64,000 nt of DNA from Pseudomonas fluorescens (GCA_902825215.1 LR782234.1:5349001-5413000), one strand, 5' to 3'; counted from the first letter of the stretch, positions 1 through 8,279 are shown. Made by a program: numbers and translations. The notes: a model not told the origin generated them from the sequence alone.

Positions 1-329
1 CGACCTCGTTCTGGTTCTCGCTGGCGGTGCTGGTGGTGCTCGGCGCGGCGGACATGATCAGCATGGTCATCCGCGCCTCCTTCGTACAACTGGAAACCCC
101 CGACGAAATGCGCGGCCGGGTCAGCGCGGTCAACGGCCTGTTCATCGGCGCCTCGAACCAGCTGGGCGAATTCGAATCCGGCCTCACCGCCCACTGGTTC
201 GGCACCGTCCCGGCGGTGGTCATGGGCGGGATCGGCACGCTGGTGGTGACAGGAACGTGGATCAAACTGTTCCCGACCTTGGCGAATCGAGACCGGATGC
301 ATGTGCCGGTGGAAGAGACGAAGGTCTGA
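1..329 (+). CDS. MFS exporter, C-terminal fragment (EntS/DHA3-like)
   Basis: The open frame runs in from the window edge and stops at 329, so only about the last 108 residues of a longer membrane transporter are visible. The fragment has a hydrophobic segment, the loop PDEMRGRVSAVNGLF, the stretch GASNQLGEFESG, another hydrophobic helix and a short charged tail. The MRGRVSAVN...NQLGEFESG pattern is typical of the MFS_3/EntS branch of the major facilitator superfamily, which exports siderophores or drugs across the inner membrane. The substrate cannot be judged from this part. The next gene is convergent, 6 bp away. Confidence 0.75.
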   Translation, partial: TSFWFSLAVLVVLGAADMISMVIRASFVQLETPDEMRGRVSAVNGLFIGASNQLGEFESGLTAHWFGTVPAVVMGGIGTLVVTGTWIKLFPTLANRDRMHVPVEETKV

Positions 330-335
330 CGTTAC

Positions 336-887
336 TCAGGCTTGAAGCTCTGCAGCCACTTTCGCCCGCAACCCCTTACCGCCAAGCTGCTCGACCAGCA
401 TTAATGCAAAACCCAATGCGGCGCCGGAACCCTGCGCGGTGATGCAGTTGCCGTCGACCACGACCGGTTGGTCAACGAAGGTACAACCCGACAACTGATG
501 GCTGGCGCCGGGCAGACAGGTCATGCGGCGTTGGCGCAGCACACCGAAGGCTTGCAGGGCGACGGCCGGGGATTCGCCAATGGCGGCGAACAGGCGTCCG
601 GCGCTGGCCTGATCCTTGAGCAATTGTTGCAAGGGTTGATGCGCTGCCAGGTGCCGGGAGCCAACGGCGCCGCCGGGCAGAACGATCAGATCAAAGGTTT
701 GCGCCAGCACATCGACCAGCATGCCGTCGGCGGTCAGGCGCGTACCGCGAGCACACGTGAGCATGCGCCGGCCTTCGATACTGGCTGCGACCACTTCGAT
801 TTCGGCGCGACGCAGCACATCGATCAGGGTCACGCTTTGCAGATCATCGATGCCCTCGGCGAGGGTAATCAGCACTCTTGAAGTCAT
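336..887 (-). CDS. DJ-1/PfpI family protein lacking the nucleophilic cysteine
   Basis: A 183-residue protein spanning one DJ-1/YajL domain: the N-terminal strand VLITLAEGIDDLQSVTLIDV, the VLPGG turn near residue 70, and the nucleophile elbow near 101-108. YajL and DJ-1 have AAICAxP at the elbow. Here it reads AAIGESP, so the usual active-site Cys is Gly104, and the supporting Glu of the GxEExE motif is Asp14. Glyoxalase or deglycase chemistry as described for DJ-1 is therefore unlikely, and a binding or chaperone role is more plausible (inference). Database names for relatives such as ThiJ or thiazole biosynthesis are historical. The start has only GGA as a possible ribosome site, and this overlaps a perfect DnaA box at 893-901. 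Confidence 0.85.
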   Translation of the reverse strand: MTSRVLITLAEGIDDLQSVTLIDVLRRAEIEVVAASIEGRRMLTCARGTRLTADGMLVDVLAQTFDLIVLPGGAVGSRHLAAHQPLQQLLKDQASAGRLFAAIGESPAVALQAFGVLRQRRMTCLPGASHQLSGCTFVDQPVVVDGNCITAQGSGAALGFALMLVEQLGGKGLRAKVAAELQA

Positions 888-892
888 GGGCG

Positions 893-901
893 TTATCCAC
901 A
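893..901 (+). promoter_or_regulatory. Perfect DnaA box TTATCCACA
   Basis: The 9-mer equals the E. coli R1/R4 consensus. It lies just upstream of the DJ-1-like start codon at 887 and overlaps the place where the ribosome-binding site should be. Binding is not shown. Confidence 0.4.
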
Positions 902-953
902 GGGTGATCCTTCAAGCGTAGTCAGCTTCCCTCGGATCGCGCAGTGCCAGCCG

Positions 954-1403
954 TTACTTGATGTAAAGCTCGGTCGACATCTTGTTGCGCGGGGCGTTGA
1001 TCGAGGTGTTGCTGAAGCTGAAGGTGCCTTCCTGCTTGCCGGCCAGATCGAAGGTATACAGCGAACCGACGGTTTTGCGCCCGGGTGTGCACTCGGTCAG
1101 ATTGCCGTTATCGAACGCACATACCGGAGCACGGCTGCCGTTGACTTCGAAACCGTCCAGCGTGGCGTGCGGCTGGTTCTGGCCGTAACCGACTTCCAGC
1201 ACGTAGACCTTGATGCTCGGCCCACTGTGGTTGCATTGAGTCTGCGGCTGGTTATCGGCGATGTCCTCCAGACCACAGCTCGGCGATTGCACCTTGATGA
1301 CTTTTACCTGCGTCAACGCCGCCGCCGAAGCGGCCCACGTCATCGGAGCCACAGCCATCAGCACCGCCATCAAGCCCCAACCTTCCACCCAGCCCTTGCT
1401 CAT
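954..1403 (-). CDS. Small secreted protein, DUF4879-like
   Basis: A 149-residue protein with an N-terminal hydrophobic leader ending near APMTWAASAAA, a probable Sec signal peptide, so the mature domain should lie outside the inner membrane. The mature part contains VQSPSCGLEDI, a central YVLEVGYGQ and four cysteines (the Cys of SCG, TQCN, VCAF and ECTPG), which could form two disulfides. This resembles the DUF4879 family that includes Bacillus YolA. That assignment is from memory of the motif pattern, and no biochemical function is established. It is divergent from the purine permease with a 222-bp gap. The exact start is uncertain because Met12 or Met16 would also leave a usable leader. Confidence 0.6.
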   Translation of the reverse strand: MSKGWVEGWGLMAVLMAVAPMTWAASAAALTQVKVIKVQSPSCGLEDIADNQPQTQCNHSGPSIKVYVLEVGYGQNQPHATLDGFEVNGSRAPVCAFDNGNLTECTPGRKTVGSLYTFDLAGKQEGTFSFSNTSINAPRNKMSTELYIK

Positions 1404-1488
1404 GCGTCGCTCACCCGGAAAAATTCAGCGCGCAGTATGGCGCAGTTGTTTGCTGCGCAAAACTTCGCCGACGATCGACACCAACATC

Positions 1489-1517
1489 CGCCAAATTCCT
1501 CACGCGGCTGGTATGAT
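1489..1517 (+). promoter_or_regulatory. Probable sigma-70 promoter of the purine permease-trmA unit
   Basis: TATGAT at 1512-1517 is a good extended -10 element, preceded by TGG. The -35 region (about 1489-1494) is poor. It lies 109 bp before the permease start at 1626. Confidence 0.4.
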
Positions 1518-1625
1518 GCGCGGCTTTTTCCGGCCCAGCAGAATTTTCCAGGCGCTTGCGACGGTCTGTGCTTTGCTGTTGAGGTCGATACATTCACGGC
1601 GCCACGCGCGCCACGGGGAGCAGAC

Positions 1626-2921
1626 ATGCTGGAAAGGCTGTTTCAACTCAAGGCACACAACACCAACGTGCGCACCGAGATTCTCGCGGGCATCACCACG
1701 TTTCTGGCCATGGCCTACATTCTGTTCGTCAACCCGAGCATTCTCGGCGAGACCGGCATGGACAAGGGGGCGGTGTTCGTTGCCACCTGTCTGGCGGCCG
1801 CCATCGGCTCGACGGTCATGGGCCTGATCGCCAACTACCCGATCGCCCTCGCACCGGGCATGGGCCTGAACGCCTTCTTCACTTACACCGTGGTCCTGCA
1901 CATGGGCCACACCTGGCAAGTGGCACTGGGCGCGGTGTTCATCTCCGCCGTGCTGTTTTTCCTGCTGTCGATCTTTCGCATCCGTGAGTGGATCATCAAC
2001 AGCATCCCGCTGCCATTGCGCTCGGCGATTGCGGCCGGTATCGGCCTGTTCCTCGCGCTGATCGCCCTGCACAACGCCGGCATCGTCGTCAGCAATCCGG
2101 CGACCATGGTCGGCCTCGGTGACCTGAAAGCCCCGGCACCGATCCTCGCCACCCTCGGCTTCGCGCTGATCGTCGGGCTCGAAGCACTGAAAGTGCGTGG
2201 CGCGGTGCTGATCGGCATTCTCGCGGTGACCATCGTGTCGATCGCCATGGGCTTCACGCCGTTCGGCGGCGTCACCTCGATGCCACCCTCGCTGGCCCCG
2301 ACCTTCCTGCAACTGGACATCAAAGGCGCACTGGACATCGGTCTGGTCAGCGTGATCTTCGCCTTCCTGTTCGTCGACCTGTTCGACAATTCCGGCACCT
2401 TGATCGGCGTCGCCAAGCGCGCCGGCCTCATGGGCAAGGACGGCCACATGCCGAAAATGGGCCGTGCGCTGATCGCCGACAGCACCGCGGCCATGGCCGG
2501 TTCGCTGCTGGGCACCTCGACCACCACCAGCTACATCGAATCCGCCGCTGGCGTGAGTGCCGGTGGCCGCACAGGTCTGACCGCCATTGTCGTCGCGATC
2601 CTGTTTCTGCTGGCGCTGTTCTTCTCGCCGCTGGCGGCCAGCGTTCCGGCATTCGCCACCGCACCGGCGCTGCTGTTCGTCGCTGTGCTGATGACTTCTG
2701 GCCTGGCGGAAATAGACTGGGACGACATCACCGTCGCCGCGCCGGTCGTGGTCACCGCGCTGGCCATGCCGTTCACTTACTCGATCGCCAATGGCATCGC
2801 GTTCGGCTTCATTTCCTGGACCGTGATCAAACTGCTGTCGGGCCGCGCTCGCGAGCTGAACCCGGCACTGGTGATCCTGTCGATTCTGTTCGTGATCAAG
2901 TTGGGTTGGTTCAACGCATGA
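1626..2921 (+). CDS. NCS2/AzgA-type purine permease
   Basis: A 431-residue polytopic inner-membrane protein of the AzgA (adenine/guanine/hypoxanthine) branch of the NCS2 nucleobase transporters, probably a proton symporter for purines. Diagnostic segments are APGMGLNAFF at 76-85, DLFDNSGTL at 251-259 and GTSTTTSYIESAAG at 296-309, which correspond to the conserved substrate-binding helices. About 12-14 hydrophobic segments are visible. I chose the ATG at 1626 because GGGGAG lies 5-10 bases upstream. The frame stays open to 1167, but that extension is not membrane-like and overlaps the divergent secreted-protein gene. The stop overlaps the trmA start as ATGA, implying translational coupling. 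Which purine is carried cannot be told. Confidence 0.9.
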   Translation: MLERLFQLKAHNTNVRTEILAGITTFLAMAYILFVNPSILGETGMDKGAVFVATCLAAAIGSTVMGLIANYPIALAPGMGLNAFFTYTVVLHMGHTWQVALGAVFISAVLFFLLSIFRIREWIINSIPLPLRSAIAAGIGLFLALIALHNAGIVVSNPATMVGLGDLKAPAPILATLGFALIVGLEALKVRGAVLIGILAVTIVSIAMGFTPFGGVTSMPPSLAPTFLQLDIKGALDIGLVSVIFAFLFVDLFDNSGTLIGVAKRAGLMGKDGHMPKMGRALIADSTAAMAGSLLGTSTTTSYIESAAGVSAGGRTGLTAIVVAILFLLALFFSPLAASVPAFATAPALLFVAVLMTSGLAEIDWDDITVAAPVVVTALAMPFTYSIANGIAFGFISWTVIKLLSGRARELNPALVILSILFVIKLGWFNA

Positions 2922-3997
2922 CTTTCGATTCCCAGGCTTACGCCGAACAACTCCAAGCCAAGGTCACGCGTTTGCGTGATCTGCTGGCACCGTTCGATGC
3001 TCCCGAGCCGGCGGTATTCGATTCGCCGCTGCAGAACTTCCGTCTGCGCGCCGAATTCCGTCTGTGGCGCGAGGCCGGTGAGCGGCACTACGCGATGTTT
3101 TCCCAGGACGACAAACGCACACCGATCCTCATCGAAGCGTTTCCGATCGCCAGCCTGCGCATCAACCAATTGATGCCGCAACTGAAGGCTGCGTGGCAGG
3201 CCAGTTCAGCGCTGAGCCACAAGCTGTTCCAGGTGGAATTCCTCACCACGCTGTCTGGCGATGCGATGATCACCCTGTGCTATCACCGCCCGCTGGATGA
3301 GCACTGGCATGCCGCAGCAACGCAGCTGTCGGCGGATCTGGGCGTCAGCATCATCGGTCGTTCGAAGGGCAAACGCGAAGTGCTGGGCCTCGATTATGTG
3401 GTCGAGAAACTCGACGTCGGCGGCCGCACCTTCAGCTACCGTCAGCCGGAAGGCGCATTCACCCAGCCCAACGGCACGGTGAACCAGAAGATGCTCAACT
3501 GGGCGTACGAAGCGCTGGGCGATCGCCCTGACGATCTGCTGGAGTTGTACTGCGGCAACGGCAACTTCACCCTGCCGCTAGCCACCCGTGTGCGCAAAGT
3601 ATTGGCCACCGAAATCAGCAAGACCTCGGTCAACGCCGCGTTGAGCAACCTCAGCGAAAACGCTGTGGATAACGTCACCCTGGTGCGCCTGTCCGCCGAG
3701 GAACTGACCGAAGCCCTCAACGAAGTGCGCCCGTTCCGCCGCCTGCATGGCATCGACCTGAAAAGCTACGAGTTCGGCAGCGTCTTCGTCGACCCGCCAC
3801 GCGCCGGCATGGACCCGGACACCTGCGAACTGACCCGGCGCTTCGACAACATCCTGTACATCTCCTGCAACCCGGAAACCCTGGCCGCCAACATCGCCCA
3901 GTTGCACGACACGCACCGCATTACCAAGTGCGCGATGTTTGACCAGTTCCCGTGGACCCATCACATGGAGTCGGGTGTATTGCTGACCCGCCGGTGA
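2918..3997 (+). CDS. trmA: tRNA (uracil-54-C5)-methyltransferase
   Basis: A 359-residue SAM-dependent enzyme that methylates U54 in the T-loop of tRNA, giving ribothymidine; cytoplasmic. The SAM motif ELYCGNGNF is at 209-217, DPPRAG at 292-297, the catalytic cysteine is Cys317 within SCNPETL, and the C-terminal HMESG supplies Glu351 as general base. These match E. coli TrmA (Cys324, Glu358). No N-terminal TRAM domain or FeS cysteines are present, which separates it from RlmC/RlmD. The ATG at 2918 overlaps the stop of the upstream permease by ATGA. Length matches the family. A strong terminator follows 18 bp after the stop. Confidence 0.96.
   Translation: MTFDSQAYAEQLQAKVTRLRDLLAPFDAPEPAVFDSPLQNFRLRAEFRLWREAGERHYAMFSQDDKRTPILIEAFPIASLRINQLMPQLKAAWQASSALSHKLFQVEFLTTLSGDAMITLCYHRPLDEHWHAAATQLSADLGVSIIGRSKGKREVLGLDYVVEKLDVGGRTFSYRQPEGAFTQPNGTVNQKMLNWAYEALGDRPDDLLELYCGNGNFTLPLATRVRKVLATEISKTSVNAALSNLSENAVDNVTLVRLSAEELTEALNEVRPFRRLHGIDLKSYEFGSVFVDPPRAGMDPDTCELTRRFDNILYISCNPETLAANIAQLHDTHRITKCAMFDQFPWTHHMESGVLLTRR
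3664..3672 (-). promoter_or_regulatory. Perfect DnaA box inside trmA
   Basis: TGTGGATAA on the plus strand is TTATCCACA on the minus strand. It lies within the coding sequence. One of six such perfect boxes I noticed in the window. Confidence 0.3.
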
Positions 3998-4014
3998 TGC
4001 TGATGCCGGATACG

Positions 4015-4043
4015 AAAAAGCCGTCGTGATTGACGGCTTTTTT
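4015..4043 (+). terminator. Intrinsic terminator after trmA
   Basis: AAAAGCCGTC (4016-4025) pairs perfectly with GACGGCTTTT (4032-4041) around a 6-base loop and ends in a T run. The stem ends in A/T on both sides, so it may work in both directions. Confidence 0.85.
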
Positions 4044-4061
4044 GTGCGTGCTGTTTTGTTT

Positions 4062-4076
4062 GTGCGATCACCGAAC
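4062..4076 (-). promoter_or_regulatory. Candidate PcaR-type operator before aroQ
   Basis: The plus strand reads GTGCGATCACCGAAC. Its complement, GTTCGGTGATCGCAC, matches 13 of 15 bases of GTTCGATAATCGCAC, which I recall as the PcaR binding site of P. putida. It lies about 28 bp upstream of the probable -35 of the aroQ operon (TTGACC, 4105-4110), where an IclR-type activator could contact polymerase. A closer match occurs at 8399-8413. Confidence 0.5.
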
Positions 4077-4104
4077 ACATAACGCCAAGGTCTTTTTTGT
4101 TCAA

Positions 4105-4135
4105 TTGACCATGGTAACCATCTAGTACATTTTAT
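4105..4135 (+). promoter_or_regulatory. Probable aroQ promoter with overlapping palindrome
   Basis: TTGACC (4105-4110) is a near-consensus -35. The -10 is a loose ATTTTA/TTTTAT at about 4129-4135. The spacer contains the palindrome ATGGTAACCAT at 4111-4121, a plausible operator for the cluster's TetR regulator (inference). Confidence 0.4.
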
Positions 4136-4191
4136 CTCCACAGGCCGAAACCCTCGGCCAAAGCCAAAAACAATAAGTGGAGTCTGCCCCC

Positions 4192-4650
4192 ATGTCCCCT
4201 ATCGTTCTGGTGCTCAACGGCCCGAACCTGAACCTGCTCGGCACCCGTGAGCCGGCGACTTATGGCCATGAAACCCTGGCCGACATTTCTGCGCTGTGCG
4301 GGCGTGCCGCCGAGGAATTCGGCCTGACGGTGGAGTTTCGCCAGACCAATCACGAAGGCGAATTGCTCGACTGGATTCACGCTGCCCGTGGCCGTTGCGC
4401 CGGGATCGTGATCAACCCGGCCGCGTGGACGCACACGTCGGTGGCGATTCGTGATGCGCTGGTGGCCAGTGAGTTGCCAGTGATCGAAGTGCACCTGTCC
4501 AACGTGCATGCTCGTGAACCGTTCCGCCATCACTCGTTCGTCTCGGCGATTGCCACGGCGGTGCTCTGCGGTTTCGGCAGCCATGGTTACCGCTTGGCGC
4601 TGGAGCATTTCAGCCAGCGGTTGCAAGGGGCGAAACATGGCGCGCGCTAA
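4192..4650 (+). CDS. aroQ: Type II 3-dehydroquinate dehydratase
   Basis: A 152-residue enzyme of the type II (dodecameric) family that interconverts 3-dehydroquinate and 3-dehydroshikimate. The N-terminal NGPNLNLLGTREPATYG gives the active-site Tyr24 and Arg19. NPAAWTHTS at 75-83 and EVHLSN at 99-104 supply His81, Glu99 and His101. The ATG at 4192 is preceded by GTGGAG at suitable spacing; an in-frame ATG at 4177 is also present but less likely. It overlaps the next gene by 14 bp. Neighbours for quinate and shikimate use argue that this copy serves catabolism rather than aromatic amino acid synthesis, like PA0245 (aroQ2) in P. aeruginosa as I recall. Confidence 0.93.
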   Translation: MSPIVLVLNGPNLNLLGTREPATYGHETLADISALCGRAAEEFGLTVEFRQTNHEGELLDWIHAARGRCAGIVINPAAWTHTSVAIRDALVASELPVIEVHLSNVHAREPFRHHSFVSAIATAVLCGFGSHGYRLALEHFSQRLQGAKHGAR

Positions 4651-5491
4651 CGCGGTACTCGCCGGGCTGATCGGTGCCGGCATTCAAGCTTCGCGTACGC
4701 CGGCACTGCATGAGCACGAAGGTGATGCACAGGGTTTGCGTTACCTGTACCGGTTGATCGATCTCGATGAACTGCACCTCGACAGCAACGCCCTGCCCGA
4801 CCTGCTGCTCGCTGCCGAGCGCATGAACTACACCGGCCTGAACATCACCTTCCCGTGTAAACAGGCCATTATTCCGCTGCTCGATGAACTGTCGCCGGAA
4901 GCGCGCGGAATCGGCGCGGTGAATACGGTGGTGTTGAAGGACGGCAAACGTGTCGGTCACAACACCGACTGCCTTGGTTTTGCCGAAGGCTTTCGCCGGG
5001 GCCTGAAAGACGCGCCGCGTGAGCGTGTGGTGCAGATGGGGGCTGGCGGGGCGGGCGCAGCGGTGGCCCACGCGCTATTGAGCGAAGGCGTACAGCAACT
5101 GAGCATTTTCGACGTTGACGTTGAGCGCGCCGAGAGCCTGGCACACAACCTCAATCAGCATTTCGGCGCCGGTCGCGCGGTGGCCGGGCGTGATCTGCCG
5201 AGCGCCATGAGTCTGGCCGACGGCCTGGTCAACACCACGCCGATGGGCATGGCCAAACTGCCGGGCATGCCGGTACCGCTCGAGCTGCTGCGCGCGGACC
5301 TGTGGGTGGCGGAGATTGTGTACTTCCCACTGGAAACCGAACTGCTGCGCAACGCCCGCGCCCTCGGTTGCCGCACGCTGGACGGCGGCAACATGGCGGT
5401 GTTTCAGGCAGTGAAAGCGTTTGAACTGTTCAGCGGCGTGGCGGCGGATGCGCAGCGCATGCTGGCGCATTTTCAGAGCATGAATGGCTGA
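4637..5491 (+). CDS. Quinate/shikimate dehydrogenase, QsuD/RifI type
   Basis: A 284-residue member of the shikimate dehydrogenase superfamily. It starts GLIGAGIQASRTPALHEHEG, the pattern of the Corynebacterium quinate/shikimate dehydrogenase, not the SxS motif of biosynthetic AroE. Conserved residues are Lys75 (catalytic, TFPCKQ), Asn96 and Asp111 (NTDCLGF), and the nucleotide loop GAGGAG at 136-141. The second nucleotide strand ends IFDVD, and an acidic residue there favours NAD+ over NADP+, as expected for an oxidative, catabolic enzyme. The start ATG overlaps aroQ. With AroQ and QuiC it would feed quinate or shikimate to protocatechuate. The exact substrate preference is inferred. Confidence 0.88.
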   Translation: MARANAVLAGLIGAGIQASRTPALHEHEGDAQGLRYLYRLIDLDELHLDSNALPDLLLAAERMNYTGLNITFPCKQAIIPLLDELSPEARGIGAVNTVVLKDGKRVGHNTDCLGFAEGFRRGLKDAPRERVVQMGAGGAGAAVAHALLSEGVQQLSIFDVDVERAESLAHNLNQHFGAGRAVAGRDLPSAMSLADGLVNTTPMGMAKLPGMPVPLELLRADLWVAEIVYFPLETELLRNARALGCRTLDGGNMAVFQAVKAFELFSGVAADAQRMLAHFQSMNG

Positions 5492-5504
5492 ACCCTGCGC
5501 CCCC

Positions 5505-5592
5505 TTGGAGTGAGCCTGCTCGCGATAGCGGTATGTCAGCTAAAAGTTTATTGACTGATACACCGCTATCGCGAGCAGGCTCACTCACAGGG
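5505..5592. repeat. REP doublet (REPIN), GAGCCTGCTCGCGA type
   Basis: Two inverted REP units, GTGAGCCTGCTCGCGATAGCGGT and its complement, flank a spacer of about 40 bases ending TTGACTGATACACCGC. It lies between the convergent ends of the dehydrogenase and TetR genes. Confidence 0.9.
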
Positions 5593-5598
5593 GGAGCG

Positions 5599-6276
5599 TC
5601 AGGCCTGCAGATAACGCAACACCGACTCGCAAATCATCTCGCGGTGGCGCTGTTTGATCTGCGGATCGGGCAAGTCGATCTGGAAAATTTCGCCCAGCGT
5701 ATGGCGGTTCGAGACGCGATAGAAGCAGAACGAACTGATCAGCAGATGCACATCCAGCGCATTGATCCCGCGGCGGAACAGCCCTTCGTCAGCGCCGCGC
5801 TGCAAGATCGCGCCGAGGGTATCGAGGATCGTATTGTTCAACGCCTTGATCGCATCGGAGCGTTTCACGTATTCGGCGTTGTGGATATTTTCGATGCTGA
5901 CGATGCGCACGAAATCGACGTTGTGATCATGGTGATCGAAAGTGAATTCCACCAATCGGCGGATCGCCATTTCCGGCGGCAGCTCGTCCAGGTGCAGGCG
6001 GTTTTCGGTGCTGCGAATGTCGCCGTAGAGCTTTTCCAGCACCTCGACGTACAACTGCTCCTTGCTGCCGAAGTAGTAATAGATCATGCGCTTGGACGTG
6101 TGGATGCGTTCGGCGATCGCGTCGACGCGCGCACCGGACAAGCCTTGCTGGACGAACTCGACGATCGCCTCCTGCAAAATGTTTTCGCGGGTCTTTTCCG
6201 GATTGTTCTTGCGGCCCTTGCGCGGCTCTGCGGCGGCTGCGTCCGGGGCGACGGACAGTTCTGAATTCACGGTCAT
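5599..6276 (-). CDS. TetR-family regulator of the quinate/shikimate cluster
   Basis: A 225-residue TetR-family repressor. The N-terminal DNA-binding domain includes TRENILQEAIVEFVQQGLSG, a helix-turn-helix centred on IAERIHTSKRMIYYYFGSKE, and an all-helical ligand-binding C-terminal half with TFDHHDHNVDFVRIVSIENI. I chose the ATG at 6276; the frame extends to 6303 but the extra nine residues add nothing typical. It lies 101 bp downstream of quiC in the same orientation and may be cotranscribed. The arrangement matches PA0243 next to PA0242 in P. aeruginosa as I remember it. The likely effector is a pathway intermediate (quinate, shikimate or dehydroshikimate), which is inference. Confidence 0.88.
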   Translation of the reverse strand: MTVNSELSVAPDAAAAEPRKGRKNNPEKTRENILQEAIVEFVQQGLSGARVDAIAERIHTSKRMIYYYFGSKEQLYVEVLEKLYGDIRSTENRLHLDELPPEMAIRRLVEFTFDHHDHNVDFVRIVSIENIHNAEYVKRSDAIKALNNTILDTLGAILQRGADEGLFRRGINALDVHLLISSFCFYRVSNRHTLGEIFQIDLPDPQIKQRHREMICESVLRYLQA

Positions 6277-6377
6277 TGCGGGCTCACGGCCATCACTGCA
6301 CAAGCGCCGATTATGGGCCGCGCGACACAGTGAAGGAAGCCGCGCAGCCTGCGTTTAACACCGCGTTTACGAATTTC

Positions 6378-8279
6378 CTACAACTTCGCCTGGCGCACCG
6401 CGCCGCTGCGTGACTTAGCCATCGCCGCCAGACGCACGGCGACGTTGGCTGCGCCATAACCGGCATAACCGTTCTTGCGCTGGATGATCTCGAAGAAGAA
6501 CCGTCCCTCGAACGGTTCGGTGTAGACGTGAAACAGTTCGCCGCCCTGTGCATCGCGGTCATACAGCACATTGAAGTACGCCAGCTCGCTGAGAAACTCG
6601 TCATCGAAATCGAAACGCGCGGCGAGGTCGTCGTAATAGTTGAGCGGAATGTCCAGCAACGGCACGCCCGCCTCTTTGGCGCGACTGACTTCGGCGAAGA
6701 TGTCATCACAATCGAAGGCAATGTGATGTACGCCAGAACCGCGATAACTCGACAGCGCATGGGAGATCGCGGTGTTTCGGTTCTCGGAAATGTTCAGCGG
6801 CAAGCGGATCGAACTGTCGCGGCTGCGCAAGGCGCGGCTCTTCACCAGGCCGTAAGGGTCAGGCAAGACCACTTCGTCATCGGCCTCGAAGTCCAGCAGG
6901 CTTTTATAGAACAGCACCCAGCTGTCGAGGCTGTCGGCGGGAAGCGCCATGGCCATGTGATCGATGCGCTTGAGACCGCCACGGGCCTGCGCGTCGGGGA
7001 GCAGATTGAAATCGGTGCCGTAGACGTCCGCTTCCTCATCCACCAGATAAATCAGGCTGCCATCCGGCGCACGCACCGCCGCCAGTTCCAGTTCGTTGGG
7101 GCCGACCAGTCCGCGATAGGGCTGGCCTTTATAGGCAACGGCCCGGGCCAAGGCGCTGGCACTGTCCTTGACCCGTACCGCCGTGGCGCACAGCGACGGG
7201 CCGTGGGCTTCAAAAAAGCTGTGGGCGAAGGAATACGGTTCGGAGTTGAGAATCAGGTTGATATCGCCCTGACGCAGCAGGCTGACGCTCTTGGAACGAT
7301 GCTGCCCGGCCTTGACGAAACCGAGGCGCTCCAGCCAATGGCTGAGCTTGGCGCCCAGCGCCTCGTCGACGGCAAACTCCAGAAACTCGATGCCGTTGTA
7401 TTCGCTGGCCTTGGGCGTTTTGAACAGGATCTCGCGATTGGCCACGGGTTCGGCTTGCTGCTCAAGACGCTGGCGGGTCTTCTCTTCCAGATACAGCAGC
7501 GAGCGCAGCCCGTCGGCGGCATTGGCCCGTGGCGGTGCGGCGCGGAAGCCGTCATTGAAGATTTCCAGCGACAGTGGCCCGCTGTAGCCGCTCTGGATGA
7601 TCGGTGCGAGGAAGCCCGGCAGATCGAATTCGCCCTGCCCCGGGAAGCAGCGGAAATGCCGGCTCCACTCCAGCACGTCCATCTGCAGGATCGGCGCGTC
7701 GGCCATTTGCACGAAGAAAATCTTGTCGCCGGGAATGTCGGCGATCGCCGCTGGATCGCCCTTGAGCGACAAGGTGTGGAAGCTGTCGAGCAGCACGCCC
7801 AGGCTCGGGTGATCGGCCTGACGCACGATGTCCCAGACCTGTTGATAAGTGTTGACGTGGCGGCCCCAGGCCAGCGCTTCGTAACCGATGCGCAAACCCC
7901 GCGCGCCGGCCCGTTCGGCCAGCAGGCGCAGGTCATCGACAAGGATCTGCTGATCACCGACGCTGTCGGCCGCGGCGTTGCTGCACACCAGCACCAGATC
8001 GGTACCGAGTTCCTGCATCAGGTCGAACTTGCGCTCGGCGCGTTCCAGATTGCGCGCCAGCCGGTCACGGCGGCAGCCTTCGAAATCACGAAACGGCTGA
8101 AACAGTGTGATGGCGATGCCGAGGTCAGCACACATCTGCTTGATTTCACGCGGGCTGCCGTCGTAGTACAGGAGGTCGTTTTCGAAAATCTCCACCCCGT
8201 CGAACCCGGCGGCGGCGATGGCTTCGAGTTTTTCTGGCAGGGTGCCGCTCAAGGAAACGGTGGCAATGGAACGCTGCAT
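6378..8279 (-). CDS. quiC: 3-Dehydroshikimate dehydratase, two-domain QuiC1 type
   Basis: A 633-residue fusion. Residues 1 to about 280 form a sugar-phosphate-isomerase-like TIM barrel with metal ligands Glu134 (GYEALAWG), Asp165 (LLDSFHT), Gln191 (FVQMAD) and Glu239 (LSLEIFND), the same numbering I recall for P. putida QuiC1. Residues of about 300-633 form a 4-hydroxyphenylpyruvate dioxygenase-like domain with HMAMALP, HHIAFDCDD and FFFEIIQR. The enzyme dehydrates 3-dehydroshikimate to protocatechuate. The role of the HPPD-like half is thought to be structural or allosteric. The ATG at 8279 follows GGGAG by 7 bases; the open frame to 8564 runs across the divergent promoter and is not coding. 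Confidence 0.95.
   Translation of the reverse strand: MQRSIATVSLSGTLPEKLEAIAAAGFDGVEIFENDLLYYDGSPREIKQMCADLGIAITLFQPFRDFEGCRRDRLARNLERAERKFDLMQELGTDLVLVCSNAAADSVGDQQILVDDLRLLAERAGARGLRIGYEALAWGRHVNTYQQVWDIVRQADHPSLGVLLDSFHTLSLKGDPAAIADIPGDKIFFVQMADAPILQMDVLEWSRHFRCFPGQGEFDLPGFLAPIIQSGYSGPLSLEIFNDGFRAAPPRANAADGLRSLLYLEEKTRQRLEQQAEPVANREILFKTPKASEYNGIEFLEFAVDEALGAKLSHWLERLGFVKAGQHRSKSVSLLRQGDINLILNSEPYSFAHSFFEAHGPSLCATAVRVKDSASALARAVAYKGQPYRGLVGPNELELAAVRAPDGSLIYLVDEEADVYGTDFNLLPDAQARGGLKRIDHMAMALPADSLDSWVLFYKSLLDFEADDEVVLPDPYGLVKSRALRSRDSSIRLPLNISENRNTAISHALSSYRGSGVHHIAFDCDDIFAEVSRAKEAGVPLLDIPLNYYDDLAARFDFDDEFLSELAYFNVLYDRDAQGGELFHVYTEPFEGRFFFEIIQRKNGYAGYGAANVAVRLAAMAKSRSGAVRQAKL

Noticed and set aside
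1167..1625. In-frame extension of the purine permease
   Set aside because: Overlaps the divergent secreted-protein gene, is Arg/His-rich and not membrane-like. The ATG at 1626 has a good ribosome site.
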